A stretch of 64,000 bases of DNA from Globisporangium splendens (GCA_006386115.1 VFIW01000012.1:186001-250000), one strand, 5' to 3'; shown: positions 42,259-52,921, counted from the stretch's first letter. Numbers and translations: made by a program. Notes: a model not told the origin generated them from the letters alone.

Positions 42259-43416
42259 ATGAAGCTCCTGCTCAACTGCACCGTCGTTGCCCTCGCGCTT
42301 GCCGCCACGGCGGCTCCTACCGACGCGACCTTCGGTTTTTCCTCGTCCGGTCTGCGCGGGTCCTCCACGCCATGTCCTCCTGGCCAGTCGGGCAGCTCCA
42401 CCCAGAAGGTCTCGGCTTTCGGTGGATCATCAACGTCGACGTCACAGCAGCAGCAGCAGCAGAGCGGCGGTCTCGCCAGCTTCGGAGGATGGGGAGCCAG
42501 CAGCGCCAAGACGCCATGTCCACCGACGGCGGCGCCAAAGACCACCGCTTCCCAGGGTGCCTGGGGCGGACTCAGCGGCTGGGGCGCATCCACGGGGACC
42601 TTGAGCGGCGGCGCTGCGGCTCAGACGCCTTGCCCACCCACTGCTGCACCGAAATCCTCGTCGTCGGGCGGTGCCATCACGGGGATCGCGCAGACCATCG
42701 GCAACTGGTTCGGCAGCTGGGGCTCGTCTTCCTCGGGTGCCAGCGGCAAGTCGACCTCGACCTCCACCAGCAGTAGCAGCAACTCGGCTGCCGCGACGCC
42801 TTGCCCGACGACTGCTGCGCCAAAGACCGCCATCTCAACCTCATTCAGCGGGTTCGGCAACTGGGGTTCGTCCTCGAGCACGCCGTGCCCACCAACGTCG
42901 GCTCCGAAGGTCTCAACGGGTGAAGGTCTGACCGGGTGGTTCGGCGGGCTCATCAACGGCTGGGGCTCCTCGAGCTCTTCGTCGGCGAAGACCCCATGTC
43001 CGACGACCGCGGCCCCAGGCACCGTGCCTCCAGCTGTTGCTGTGACCCCGTGCCCTTCGAGCGCGGCTCCGGTGCCAACCACCGACGCGCCAGCCCCACC
43101 AACGGAAGCTACCGCCACGCCGGTGCCAGCGACCGAGATCCCAGCTACCCCTGCCGCGACACCAGCTCCTGAAACGGAAACCCCAGCGACGACAACGACT
43201 CCACCAGCGACCGAAGCTGTGACCCCGGAGCCTGCCACGGAGATGCCAACCACTACTGTCACGGATGTGCCAGCCACCAACGCGCCTACCCCTGCTGCGG
43301 AGACCCCAGTCGTCACGGACGTCCCTCCAACGACATCCGACTCGACGACCAGCAACAACAACCCAACGCAGTCGTTGGCCACTCCACCTGCGGACAACGC
43401 CAAGCAGTCGTACTAA
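42259..43416 (+). CDS. Secreted TPCP-repeat protein, family B (copy B1)
   Basis: 385 residues. The signal peptide MKLLLNCTVVALALAATAAP is followed by GLRGSSTPCPPG, clearly homologous to the N-terminus of family A. A Gln run (CAG repeats) follows TSTS. Seven TPCP motifs (TPCPPTAAPK type) alternate with Gly/Trp blocks (GLSGWG, FGSWGSSSS), then a Pro/Thr/Ala tail with ATEIPATPA-type repeats and C-terminal AKQSY. A and B share plan and ends but differ throughout, so they are older paralogues. Probably extracellular and heavily glycosylated; no known function recognised. Identical to B2. Confidence 0.9.
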   Translation: MKLLLNCTVVALALAATAAPTDATFGFSSSGLRGSSTPCPPGQSGSSTQKVSAFGGSSTSTSQQQQQQSGGLASFGGWGASSAKTPCPPTAAPKTTASQGAWGGLSGWGASTGTLSGGAAAQTPCPPTAAPKSSSSGGAITGIAQTIGNWFGSWGSSSSGASGKSTSTSTSSSSNSAAATPCPTTAAPKTAISTSFSGFGNWGSSSSTPCPPTSAPKVSTGEGLTGWFGGLINGWGSSSSSSAKTPCPTTAAPGTVPPAVAVTPCPSSAAPVPTTDAPAPPTEATATPVPATEIPATPAATPAPETETPATTTTPPATEAVTPEPATEMPTTTVTDVPATNAPTPAAETPVVTDVPPTTSDSTTSNNNPTQSLATPPADNAKQSY

Positions 43417-44430
43417 GCAGTCGAATCTGTTTTTTGGTCTTCTTGTCCTAGTGGATCGCACCGAAGGACAGGTGCTTACTTGTAATCTCTGTTCAACATG
43501 TAATCTTGTGCCAGCAAATTGAACCATGAACGTGCGTGTCAACTGGAAACTGATCTAGATTTTGCTGGCACATTATGCAATAATTGGAGCTTACCATGCC
43601 ATGCTCAACGTCGTCAAAGTCCACTGCCGTGCAAGAATGGCTTCTGAGCAGCGGGTCAAAATCTACAAGTATGGCATGTTGTTTAGCGCAGTCGTGTTCA
43701 GAATGGAATAAGAATGCGTTTTTTGTTGAAACAAGAACAATGAACTGTGAAAGCCGCTGGTGTCGAGTACGAGAAGGTGATGCATTCTGAAAAAGTATCG
43801 GACTTTCTACGACTGATCCGTTGCCTTCTACACTGTACATCAACTAACTCGCGCTTGCTCCATTCCATAAGCTACACCGCCAAAGTCGACTGCCATGCTA
43901 GTAGACTTCGTAGAAGCCTGCAGAAATCCTGCAAGTATGACTTATTAGGAAACTATTTGCCGCAGTTTCCACTGTACGTTAACTCTTGGGTTTGAAGGCG
44001 AAGAGAAGTTACAAGTGAAGGCACGTTGTTGTGCTGTAAAAGTTTTGAGTGTTCAGCGTTGAAGACATATTATTGTAGAGTTTAACAGGATAAGGCAGAT
44101 GAGGACCGACAACAGGTCGACACTAATCGAGTAGAGAACGATATCGTTCAGGCACTTTGCTGGACTTGCATTCAAGCTTTCACGCCATACCGACAATGCT
44201 ATGATACCTATCAGAGACTCTTAGCATCTCCACTTTTACAACCAAGCCAGCCAAATGAGAAGAAAAGCTACTACGCTACTAGACACATTACTCTCCTACA
44301 GACGAAAATCGAGAGTCCGTACGACGGATGAGCAACACACGCAAGCACACAGAAACAAACATTGAGCTCCTCACTTCCGGTCGGTGAGAGCACAAAAGTC
44401 CGGCCGTACGCCAATACGTACTGCATGAAA
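43417..44430. other. Intergenic between convergent B1 and A3
   Basis: About 1 kb, mirrored at 48668-49681. Frames of up to 116 codons have no recognisable features. No gene seen. Confidence 0.55.
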
Positions 44431-45546
44431 TTAGTACGACTGCACGGCGCTGTCACCAGCAGCGATAGGAGCCTTCATGGCTGGAGCAGTCGTGGGGACT
44501 TCTGTCACTGGAGCCGAAGTAGGCGCTTCAGTGACTGGGTCAGGCGTCGGAGCATCAGTGACTGGGTCAGGCGTCGGAGCCTCCGTGACTGGAGCCGAGG
44601 AAGGTGCCTCGGTGACTGGAACATCAGTTGTAGGGATTGGCGTCTCAGTGGACGGCGCAGGAGTCGCAACCTCAGTCACTGGCGCCTTGGTCTGGGCCGC
44701 TGGGGGCGCCGTCGTCACTGGAGCACTGATCTCGGGAGTGCTAGTGGCAGGGGGCGAAGAAGGAGGAGTTGTGATTGCTGGAGCCGTGGTGGTAGGAGCA
44801 GACGTGGTAGGAGCAGGGGTGCTGGTGGTTCCGCCGCTCGATGGAGCCACGCTGGTAGGACATGGAGTCTTGGTAGTCGGAGTCGACGACCCCGAGGAAC
44901 CCCAACCGGGGAAACCACCGAACCAGCCTCCTGCAGTGCTGGGCGTTGCGGCCTTTGATGGACACGGCGTCGAGGCGGTGGTCTTCGGTGCCGCGGTCGA
45001 CGGACATGGCGTCTTTGCGGAGTTACTCGAAGTCGAGGTACCAGACGATCCCCAGCCTCCAGACCACCAGTTGTTGCTCGGCAGCGTGGAGGTCGCTTTC
45101 GGAGCAGCTGTAGTCGGACAAGGAGTGGACGCTTTAGCACCCCAGTTGCCCCAACTTCCCCACGCGCTCGGCGAGGTAGTTGTCGCTTTCGTTGGCGCGG
45201 ACGTGGATGGACACGGAGTCTTCCCAGCGGATACGGTGCCGGCACCCCAGCCACCCCAGCCACTCCACATACTTGGAGAACTCGTAGCCTTCGGAGCAGA
45301 AGTTGGCGGACATGGGGTCTTCGAGGAAGTAGTAGTAGTAGACGCACCCGTGTTGGCGAGACCCCAGCCCCCGAACGTGGTGGCACCGGTCGACGCGCCA
45401 GGTGGGCACGGTGTCGCGGACGAGCCTCGAAGAGCGGTTGACGTGGAGGTGGCGACCTGGCTCGGGCCTGTACTAACGAACGTAGCCGTGGCCACGGACG
45501 AGAGACCGAGCGCGAGAATAGCAGCGTGACGGAACAAGAGCTTCAT
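44431..45546 (-). CDS. Secreted TPCP-repeat protein, family A (copy A3)
   Basis: 371 residues, same protein as A1, A2 and A4. It shares with A1 the CDS and only about 11 bp downstream (repeat boundary at 44420); upstream it shares the divergent spacer until the 504-bp insertion at 45883, which lies about 340 bp before the ATG and beyond its core promoter. Confidence 0.9.
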   Translation of the reverse strand: MKLLFRHAAILALGLSSVATATFVSTGPSQVATSTSTALRGSSATPCPPGASTGATTFGGWGLANTGASTTTTSSKTPCPPTSAPKATSSPSMWSGWGGWGAGTVSAGKTPCPSTSAPTKATTTSPSAWGSWGNWGAKASTPCPTTAAPKATSTLPSNNWWSGGWGSSGTSTSSNSAKTPCPSTAAPKTTASTPCPSKAATPSTAGGWFGGFPGWGSSGSSTPTTKTPCPTSVAPSSGGTTSTPAPTTSAPTTTAPAITTPPSSPPATSTPEISAPVTTAPPAAQTKAPVTEVATPAPSTETPIPTTDVPVTEAPSSAPVTEAPTPDPVTDAPTPDPVTEAPTSAPVTEVPTTAPAMKAPIAAGDSAVQSY

Positions 45547-45652
45547 GATGCTTGGTGAGGTTGATGGGAGAAGTTGAGCAGAAGCCGAGAAGAAGCAAGC
45601 AAGCAAGTGGTCGCCGTCGTCGCGTGTTACTGTGACGTTACCAGTTGGAGGT

Positions 45653-45668
45653 GAATTGCGGAATGAGC
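45653..45668 (-). promoter_or_regulatory. Inr/FPR core promoter of A3
   Basis: GCTCATTCCGCAATTC on the minus strand, 107 bp upstream of the A3 ATG. Confidence 0.75.
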
Positions 45669-45867
45669 TCGGGTGAGAAGACCGATTCGGCGCACTGGAG
45701 GATGGAACGTCCTTCTTTATCACACAGAAATGTCAGTCGACTCGCTCGCCTCAGGCGCTCAGTAGCATCGAAACGTTTTCGCTGCAATGGATACGGCTAT
45801 ATAGTGAGAGAAAGTTGTTTATGCCACGTCGCTGGGTGTACCTTTACAGCTCCAAACGCATCCAATC

Positions 45868-45882
45868 CACCAGATGGAAACG
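45868..45882 (+). repeat. Target-site duplication, left
   Basis: CACCAGATGGAAACG, repeated at 46387-46401 on the other side of the inserted element; present once in the A1-A2 spacer. Confidence 0.88.
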
Positions 45883-46386
45883 TGATGATGATAAGAAATC
45901 TATTGAACTTAAAGTTTAAGATTTCCCGGGGAAGAGAATTGTAGGTTCTCAGCTATCATATCCTGCCGTAACACAAGCGTTCTCACACTTGCGTACGGGG
46001 TTTTCGTAATTTTCTAGTTTTTATGTCATTTATTTTCTTCGTGTGGGCGCATCGTCACTTGTGGGTTTCATTGCGAGGGGTCTTGGTGCGGCATAGCCGG
46101 TTGGCTTTGTCACGGGGGTCTTGAGCTGCGCGGTGTGGTGGCCGCCAACAGCGGGGGGTCTTGTGCTGCGTCGCTTGTTAGCGACGTTGCCGGTTCGTTG
46201 TGCTGCGTGACGATTGGTCACATACAGCGGGTCAATAGTCGTGCTCAAATTGGTCGTGCATTCCATTCCTCACCACCCCAGGGCCTCCAAGAAGGAGGGA
46301 TTCTCTCCCTGGGATGGGCCGGCCCCAACTGGACAGCTGAGGCTGGAACTGGACCGCTTGTGCTTGACTTGGAATATTGGAGAATG
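45883..46386 (-). mobile_element. 504-bp retroposon-like insertion
   Basis: Inserted in the A3-A4 spacer with a 15-bp target duplication and absent from the otherwise identical A1-A2 spacer and from the opposite arm. On the plus strand it starts with TGATGATGATAAG; read on the minus strand it therefore ends in a TCATCATCA tail, typical of a SINE or LINE 3' end, and this orientation is assumed. It has GC-rich blocks with repeated GGGGTCTTG. A 78-codon frame on the minus strand has no recognisable domain. No terminal inverted repeats seen. Long target duplication and simple 3' tail favour target-primed reverse transcription over a DNA transposon. Confidence 0.75.
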
Positions 46387-46401
46387 CACCAGATGGAAAC
46401 G
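46387..46401 (+). repeat. Target-site duplication, right
   Basis: CACCAGATGGAAACG, mate of 45868-45882. Confidence 0.88.
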
Positions 46402-47429
46402 TCCACATTGTTCGTTCGTATGTAGCTCATCACCTTGTTAAGTTCGGATCCATTTTCGGTGGCTGTTCGTTCTTTTGGGATCTTTTCCACCCAGAAGCCT
46501 TTACGAAACACCTGATATCGAGAGACACAACTGTCTTTGTTTTATATTTGTGACGCGCCAGCGGTGAGACGATCAAGCCGTTTCTGAACGTGTGGCTACA
46601 ACAGTGTTTCGTGATTGTTGATTTCACGTTTCTCACCAGCCACCGCTTTCAATCTTCCTCGATTGCGACTCACGATGGAATGCTGACTGTTTCTTGAACC
46701 TCCATGTTGGTCTCAGCTTTGTTTGAATCAATGACCTGAGACCGCACGAAGTACGTGTTACTCACCCGCCATCTGGGTTGCGTGGCGATGTATCCATCTG
46801 CAATCCTGCGGCTGTGGCTTTCTGTCAGAACGAGCCGGCGGATTCCGATCGCCCGTGTAAAGACGATTCGGGCGGCAAGAGATCAGAAATGAGCCAACGG
46901 CGATCGCACGACAATGCTACCGAGGGTGGTTCGTAAGGAAGGATTGCCGTCGCAACATCGCCAAGGGCGGTTTACGAGGAGAAAACGTCGCACCTTACTT
47001 GCTTCAGCAGCGTAAATGACTTTCCAGTACAGCAAGGATCTCAGCCACGAGTGCGTCGATTTAGGAAGCGACCACGCCGTTGAAGGTTGTGTCTCTCGAT
47101 ATCAGGTGTTTCGTAAAGGCTTCTGGGTGGAAAAGATCCCAAAAGAACGAACAGCCACCGAAAATGGATCCGAACTTAACAAGGTGATGAGCTACATACG
47201 AACGAACAATGTGGACGTTTCCATCTGGTGGATTGGATGCGTTTGGAGCTGTAAAGGTACACCCAGCGACGTGGCATAAACAACTTTCTCTCACTATATA
47301 GCCGTATCCATTGCCGCGAAAACGTTTCGATGCTACTGAGCGCCTGAGGCGAGCGAGTCGACTGACATTTCTGTGTGATAAAGAAGGACGTTCCATCCTC
47401 CAGTGCGCCGAATCGGTCTTCTCACCCGA

Positions 47430-47445
47430 GCTCATTCCGCAATTC
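47430..47445 (+). promoter_or_regulatory. Inr/FPR core promoter of A4
   Basis: GCTCATTCCGCAATTC, 107 bp upstream of the A4 ATG. Confidence 0.75.
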
Positions 47446-47551
47446 ACCTCCAACTGGTAACGTCACAGTAACACGCGACGACGGCGACCACTTGCTTGCT
47501 TGCTTCTTCTCGGCTTCTGCTCAACTTCTCCCATCAACCTCACCAAGCATC

Positions 47552-48667
47552 ATGAAGCTCTTGTTCCGTCACGCTGCTATTCTCGCGCTCGGTCTCTCGT
47601 CCGTGGCCACGGCTACGTTCGTTAGTACAGGCCCGAGCCAGGTCGCCACCTCCACGTCAACCGCTCTTCGAGGCTCGTCCGCGACACCGTGCCCACCTGG
47701 CGCGTCGACCGGTGCCACCACGTTCGGGGGCTGGGGTCTCGCCAACACGGGTGCGTCTACTACTACTACTTCCTCGAAGACCCCATGTCCGCCAACTTCT
47801 GCTCCGAAGGCTACGAGTTCTCCAAGTATGTGGAGTGGCTGGGGTGGCTGGGGTGCCGGCACCGTATCCGCTGGGAAGACTCCGTGTCCATCCACGTCCG
47901 CGCCAACGAAAGCGACAACTACCTCGCCGAGCGCGTGGGGAAGTTGGGGCAACTGGGGTGCTAAAGCGTCCACTCCTTGTCCGACTACAGCTGCTCCGAA
48001 AGCGACCTCCACGCTGCCGAGCAACAACTGGTGGTCTGGAGGCTGGGGATCGTCTGGTACCTCGACTTCGAGTAACTCCGCAAAGACGCCATGTCCGTCG
48101 ACCGCGGCACCGAAGACCACCGCCTCGACGCCGTGTCCATCAAAGGCCGCAACGCCCAGCACTGCAGGAGGCTGGTTCGGTGGTTTCCCCGGTTGGGGTT
48201 CCTCGGGGTCGTCGACTCCGACTACCAAGACTCCATGTCCTACCAGCGTGGCTCCATCGAGCGGCGGAACCACCAGCACCCCTGCTCCTACCACGTCTGC
48301 TCCTACCACCACGGCTCCAGCAATCACAACTCCTCCTTCTTCGCCCCCTGCCACTAGCACTCCCGAGATCAGTGCTCCAGTGACGACGGCGCCCCCAGCG
48401 GCCCAGACCAAGGCGCCAGTGACTGAGGTTGCGACTCCTGCGCCGTCCACTGAGACGCCAATCCCTACAACTGATGTTCCAGTCACCGAGGCACCTTCCT
48501 CGGCTCCAGTCACGGAGGCTCCGACGCCTGACCCAGTCACTGATGCTCCGACGCCTGACCCAGTCACTGAAGCGCCTACTTCGGCTCCAGTGACAGAAGT
48601 CCCCACGACTGCTCCAGCCATGAAGGCTCCTATCGCTGCTGGTGACAGCGCCGTGCAGTCGTACTAA
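47552..48667 (+). CDS. Secreted TPCP-repeat protein, family A (copy A4)
   Basis: 371 residues, identical protein to A1-A3, with the A1-type GCA codon in the STAGGWFGG stretch. Divergent partner of A3 and convergent with B2. Features as described for A1. Confidence 0.9.
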   Translation: MKLLFRHAAILALGLSSVATATFVSTGPSQVATSTSTALRGSSATPCPPGASTGATTFGGWGLANTGASTTTTSSKTPCPPTSAPKATSSPSMWSGWGGWGAGTVSAGKTPCPSTSAPTKATTTSPSAWGSWGNWGAKASTPCPTTAAPKATSTLPSNNWWSGGWGSSGTSTSSNSAKTPCPSTAAPKTTASTPCPSKAATPSTAGGWFGGFPGWGSSGSSTPTTKTPCPTSVAPSSGGTTSTPAPTTSAPTTTAPAITTPPSSPPATSTPEISAPVTTAPPAAQTKAPVTEVATPAPSTETPIPTTDVPVTEAPSSAPVTEAPTPDPVTDAPTPDPVTEAPTSAPVTEVPTTAPAMKAPIAAGDSAVQSY

Positions 48668-49681
48668 TTTCATGCAGTACGTATTGGCGTACGGCCGGAC
48701 TTTTGTGCTCTCACCGACCGGAAGTGAGGAGCTCAATGTTTGTTTCTGTGTGCTTGCGTGTGTTGCTCATCCGTCGTACGGACTCTCGATTTTCGTCTGT
48801 AGGAGAGTAATGTGTCTAGTAGCGTAGTAGCTTTTCTTCTCATTTGGCTGGCTTGGTTGTAAAAGTGGAGATGCTAAGAGTCTCTGATAGGTATCATAGC
48901 ATTGTCGGTATGGCGTGAAAGCTTGAATGCAAGTCCAGCAAAGTGCCTGAACGATATCGTTCTCTACTCGATTAGTGTCGACCTGTTGTCGGTCCTCATC
49001 TGCCTTATCCTGTTAAACTCTACAATAATATGTCTTCAACGCTGAACACTCAAAACTTTTACAGCACAACAACGTGCTTTCACTTGTAACTTCTCTTCGC
49101 CTTCAAACCCAAGAGTTAACGTACAGTGGAAACTGCGGCAAATAGTTTCCTAATAAGTCATACTTGCAGGATTTCTGCAGGCTTCTACGAAGTCTACTAG
49201 CATGGCAGTCGACTTTGGCGGTGTAGCTTATGGAATGGAGCAAGCGCGAGTTAGTTGATGTACAGTGTAGAAGGCAACGGATCAGTCGTAGAAAGTCCGA
49301 TACTTTTTCAGAATGCATCACCTTCTCGTACTCGACACCAGCGGCTTTCACAGTTCATTGTTCTTGTTTCAACAAAAAACGCATTCTTATTCCATTCTGA
49401 ACACGACTGCGCTAAACAACATGCCATACTTGTAGATTTTGACCCGCTGCTCAGAAGCCATTCTTGCACGGCAGTGGACTTTGACGACGTTGAGCATGGC
49501 ATGGTAAGCTCCAATTATTGCATAATGTGCCAGCAAAATCTAGATCAGTTTCCAGTTGACACGCACGTTCATGGTTCAATTTGCTGGCACAAGATTACAT
49601 GTTGAACAGAGATTACAAGTAAGCACCTGTCCTTCGGTGCGATCCACTAGGACAAGAAGACCAAAAAACAGATTCGACTGC
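48668..49681. other. Intergenic between convergent A4 and B2
   Basis: About 1 kb, mirror of 43417-44430. No gene seen. Confidence 0.55.
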
Positions 49682-50839
49682 TTAGTACGACTGCTTGGCG
49701 TTGTCCGCAGGTGGAGTGGCCAACGACTGCGTTGGGTTGTTGTTGCTGGTCGTCGAGTCGGATGTCGTTGGAGGGACGTCCGTGACGACTGGGGTCTCCG
49801 CAGCAGGGGTAGGCGCGTTGGTGGCTGGCACATCCGTGACAGTAGTGGTTGGCATCTCCGTGGCAGGCTCCGGGGTCACAGCTTCGGTCGCTGGTGGAGT
49901 CGTTGTCGTCGCTGGGGTTTCCGTTTCAGGAGCTGGTGTCGCGGCAGGGGTAGCTGGGATCTCGGTCGCTGGCACCGGCGTGGCGGTAGCTTCCGTTGGT
50001 GGGGCTGGCGCGTCGGTGGTTGGCACCGGAGCCGCGCTCGAAGGGCACGGGGTCACAGCAACAGCTGGAGGCACGGTGCCTGGGGCCGCGGTCGTCGGAC
50101 ATGGGGTCTTCGCCGACGAAGAGCTCGAGGAGCCCCAGCCGTTGATGAGCCCGCCGAACCACCCGGTCAGACCTTCACCCGTTGAGACCTTCGGAGCCGA
50201 CGTTGGTGGGCACGGCGTGCTCGAGGACGAACCCCAGTTGCCGAACCCGCTGAATGAGGTTGAGATGGCGGTCTTTGGCGCAGCAGTCGTCGGGCAAGGC
50301 GTCGCGGCAGCCGAGTTGCTGCTACTGCTGGTGGAGGTCGAGGTCGACTTGCCGCTGGCACCCGAGGAAGACGAGCCCCAGCTGCCGAACCAGTTGCCGA
50401 TGGTCTGCGCGATCCCCGTGATGGCACCGCCCGACGACGAGGATTTCGGTGCAGCAGTGGGTGGGCAAGGCGTCTGAGCCGCAGCGCCGCCGCTCAAGGT
50501 CCCCGTGGATGCGCCCCAGCCGCTGAGTCCGCCCCAGGCACCCTGGGAAGCGGTGGTCTTTGGCGCCGCCGTCGGTGGACATGGCGTCTTGGCGCTGCTG
50601 GCTCCCCATCCTCCGAAGCTGGCGAGACCGCCGCTCTGCTGCTGCTGCTGCTGTGACGTCGACGTTGATGATCCACCGAAAGCCGAGACCTTCTGGGTGG
50701 AGCTGCCCGACTGGCCAGGAGGACATGGCGTGGAGGACCCGCGCAGACCGGACGAGGAAAAACCGAAGGTCGCGTCGGTAGGAGCCGCCGTGGCGGCAAG
50801 CGCGAGGGCAACGACGGTGCAGTTGAGCAGGAGCTTCAT
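49682..50839 (-). CDS. Secreted TPCP-repeat protein, family B (copy B2)
   Basis: 385 residues, identical to B1 including the length of the Gln run. Signal peptide at the ATG at 50839, seven TPCP motifs, C-terminal AKQSY. Lies on the right arm of palindrome 2, convergent with A4. Confidence 0.9.
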   Translation of the reverse strand: MKLLLNCTVVALALAATAAPTDATFGFSSSGLRGSSTPCPPGQSGSSTQKVSAFGGSSTSTSQQQQQQSGGLASFGGWGASSAKTPCPPTAAPKTTASQGAWGGLSGWGASTGTLSGGAAAQTPCPPTAAPKSSSSGGAITGIAQTIGNWFGSWGSSSSGASGKSTSTSTSSSSNSAAATPCPTTAAPKTAISTSFSGFGNWGSSSSTPCPPTSAPKVSTGEGLTGWFGGLINGWGSSSSSSAKTPCPTTAAPGTVPPAVAVTPCPSSAAPVPTTDAPAPPTEATATPVPATEIPATPAATPAPETETPATTTTPPATEAVTPEPATEMPTTTVTDVPATNAPTPAAETPVVTDVPPTTSDSTTSNNNPTQSLATPPADNAKQSY

Positions 50840-50908
50840 GGTGCGAGTGTAGGTGGGGGTGTACTTGGCTCTGGAAGTGTGGGTAGTGGACTAGTTGACT
50901 TGACGAGT

Positions 50909-50925
50909 CAAATTGGGGAATGAGG
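50909..50925 (-). promoter_or_regulatory. Inr/FPR core promoter of B2
   Basis: CCTCATTCCCCAATTTG on the minus strand, 69 bp upstream of the B2 ATG; identical to B1. Confidence 0.7.
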
Positions 50926-50957
50926 AACCCGGAGATGATGAAGCAGGTCGAGGCGAT

Positions 50958-52772
50958 AGGCTGAGTCTCCACCTTCATGTTGCGTCACAATCTGTAAGCG
51001 ACGCAGACGGGACAGAGGGCGTCATCTCTAGTGGCTATTGGAAATGCCCCTTCAGTCGGACCGACTCAAACGGCCTGTCTCTGTCGATATGCGGTTCAAT
51101 TGTAAAGGAGCAGCTTCACCAAAATCAAGGCTTACAATGTGACTCTACGACGGCAGAAGGCCGGAGTCATCTCCAAGATTCCCGTGTCCACTTTTCCAAT
51201 CGTCGTTTTGATCATGTCGTGGACAGTGTTGCAGATTAGAGCTGAATTCAGAGAGCTTTCTTTCTCAAAATTGATTCATGCCTGCCAGCAGACGCTATTG
51301 CACTGTGTGGCGAGCGCTGTGCGAACGATATCATCGGTGGTGGCCACATCCTTGTGTTCGTGCTGTGCGTGGGCCACGAGACCGATCAATTTTAAAATCT
51401 AGCACTTCAAGCTTTGTACGCGTGCACTGGTATCTATTCTATTCAGTGACCCACGCATTATCGAGCACATGACATGGATTGGTGGCTCTAAAGAAATAAT
51501 TCGCTAGGCGATCTCAAAAGAAGTGCTCAGATGGCGGCTTTCCCAGTCATGTGGTAATGGAGAAGCTCTGCATACTTTCCTGCCGTGTCAAACTGAAATT
51601 CAAGCTAGAAGGCTCTCTCGAGGCAACCCAATAGAAATCTATGAGCATGTATCTCACGAGAGCCATGCTTCTTGCCTGATAGACTAATAGTCTTGCGACC
51701 GCAATGGTCCTCCTTTACGAAGGTGTCCTACGTTGCAACGGTCCACACGAATGCGCGATACTGATAGCGCATTTGGTCGTCTTGAGACTTACCTCACTGC
51801 AAAGAGCAGAGAATAATCACGGCACTCCTTTACGTGGGGCAGTAAACAATTCAGTAGCGCAAAAACTGTATTGCAGACACCTCGAACAAAACTGCCAATA
51901 CCCTCTCGACTGGACAACCCGCGTTCACTGGAGAGCTATCCTTTGAGCCAGCTGTTTGGATGAGCGACTAACTGTGCTTCTGCTCACATCTTTGTATCCA
52001 TTTGGCTTGGTTCTCGACCTTCAATGGCACGCTCAGCACTCGGAATGTATTCGGTTCTGCTTCCAGTCCGATGCAGCTTTTGCACGAACAGGGTGCGCCA
52101 CTGCTAATTGCATCAATATTGGACAAATGTGACGATTGAGACAGTGCGGCCAGTACCCATTTATACTCCAGAGATCTGAGCACACCACACCCTGCGTACT
52201 GGCACTCGATCAATAATTCGTGCATCTTTGACGTGGTAATAAGTGACTCTGAAGGACATGATCGGCGGGGTGTGTTTATGCTTCCACTCATCTATGAAAG
52301 GATGCGGTGAAATGCACGTTACCCATGTACCTATTTTAATTCCAATCGCACCCTACTCTGGCCAAACCCGTGGCGTTGTCCAACTGACCCATCCGCTCTA
52401 AAAAATACGAATCAGCTTGACCTTCCCGGTTCTTGTCGCAGTAGAGGCTGTGGCTTCCTGAGATCTCAAATGAACAGCTTCATGCAATTCGAAAGACCGG
52501 TCCGCAGCAAATCAAGTCTTTTCAATCCTTTTTTTTCATATCCGGGAATGCTCTATCAATTCTCAACTGATGTACAAACTCTGAGGTGGTCGACCACCTA
52601 CTTCAACAATGCCATTCTCAAGCGCGTCCACACAGCATGCGATGGGCTCGCCCATCACGAGATCTGTTTGGAGTTTGTCACGACGAAACATATGTGCACG
52701 TTAGCCAGAGCCATCGATTGCGGAATCAGACACAAACTGCCCATCAACAGTCCCAATCGTCATTCCTGTTAG
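50958..52772. other. Single-copy intergenic, no gene seen
   Basis: 1.8 kb between palindrome 2 and the direct repeat carrying B3. Reading frames do not exceed about 108 codons and have no recognisable features. No repeats or RNA genes found by eye. Confidence 0.55.
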
Positions 52773-52835
52773 TAATGCAGAACGATGCCGACCTGCGGAC
52801 TCAATCGCCTCGACCTGCTTCATCATCTCCGGGTT

Positions 52836-52852
52836 CCCCATTCCCCAATTTG
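52836..52852 (+). promoter_or_regulatory. Core promoter of B3 with altered initiator
   Basis: CCCCATTCCCCAATTTG: the TCATT initiator of B1 and B2 is CCATT here. The flanking CAATTTG is intact. May lower expression. Confidence 0.6.
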
Positions 52853-52921
52853 ACTCGTCAAGTCAACTAGTCCACTACCCACACTTCCAGAGCCAAGTAC
52901 ACCCCCACCTACACTCGCACC

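Larger units (their letters stand above)
42110..43859 (+). repeat. Direct repeat containing B1
   Basis: About 1.75 kb repeated in the same orientation at 52773-54519. The second copy is 3 bp shorter because of one fewer CAG codon. A few base differences are visible in the promoter-proximal 60 bp. Confidence 0.88.
42141..46531 (+). repeat. Palindrome 2, left arm
   Basis: 4391 bp with B1 (+) and A3 (-). Reverse complement of 47086-50957 (3872 bp). The 519-bp excess equals the 504-bp insertion plus its 15-bp target duplication, so the arms are otherwise equal in length. Confidence 0.92.
45547..47551. other. Spacer between divergent A3 and A4
   Basis: 2005 bp: the 1486-bp A1-A2 spacer plus the 504-bp insertion and 15-bp duplication. 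The unique centre is 46532-47085 (554 bp). Confidence 0.8.
44420..48678 (+). repeat. Direct repeat: A3-spacer-A4 unit
   Basis: 4259 bp corresponding to 37144-40883 (3740 bp) plus the 519 bp of insertion and target duplication. The core of both palindromes is thus one duplicated A-spacer-A unit; only the flanks differ. Confidence 0.9.
47086..50957 (-). repeat. Palindrome 2, right arm
   Basis: 3872 bp, reverse complement of the left arm without the retroposon. A few single-base differences (for example near 49077, GCTTTC against GCCTTC) show the arms are distinct molecules. Outer end at 50957. Confidence 0.92.

Noticed and set aside
49695..50477. 260-codon frame opposite family-B genes
   Set aside because: Same explanation: complement of a biased repeat-rich CDS.
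8238..50957. All palindromes are assembly artefacts
   Set aside because: Not excluded, but arm-specific frameshifts, single-base differences and a one-sided 504-bp insertion are hard to produce by fold-back artefacts. Left as a check to make.
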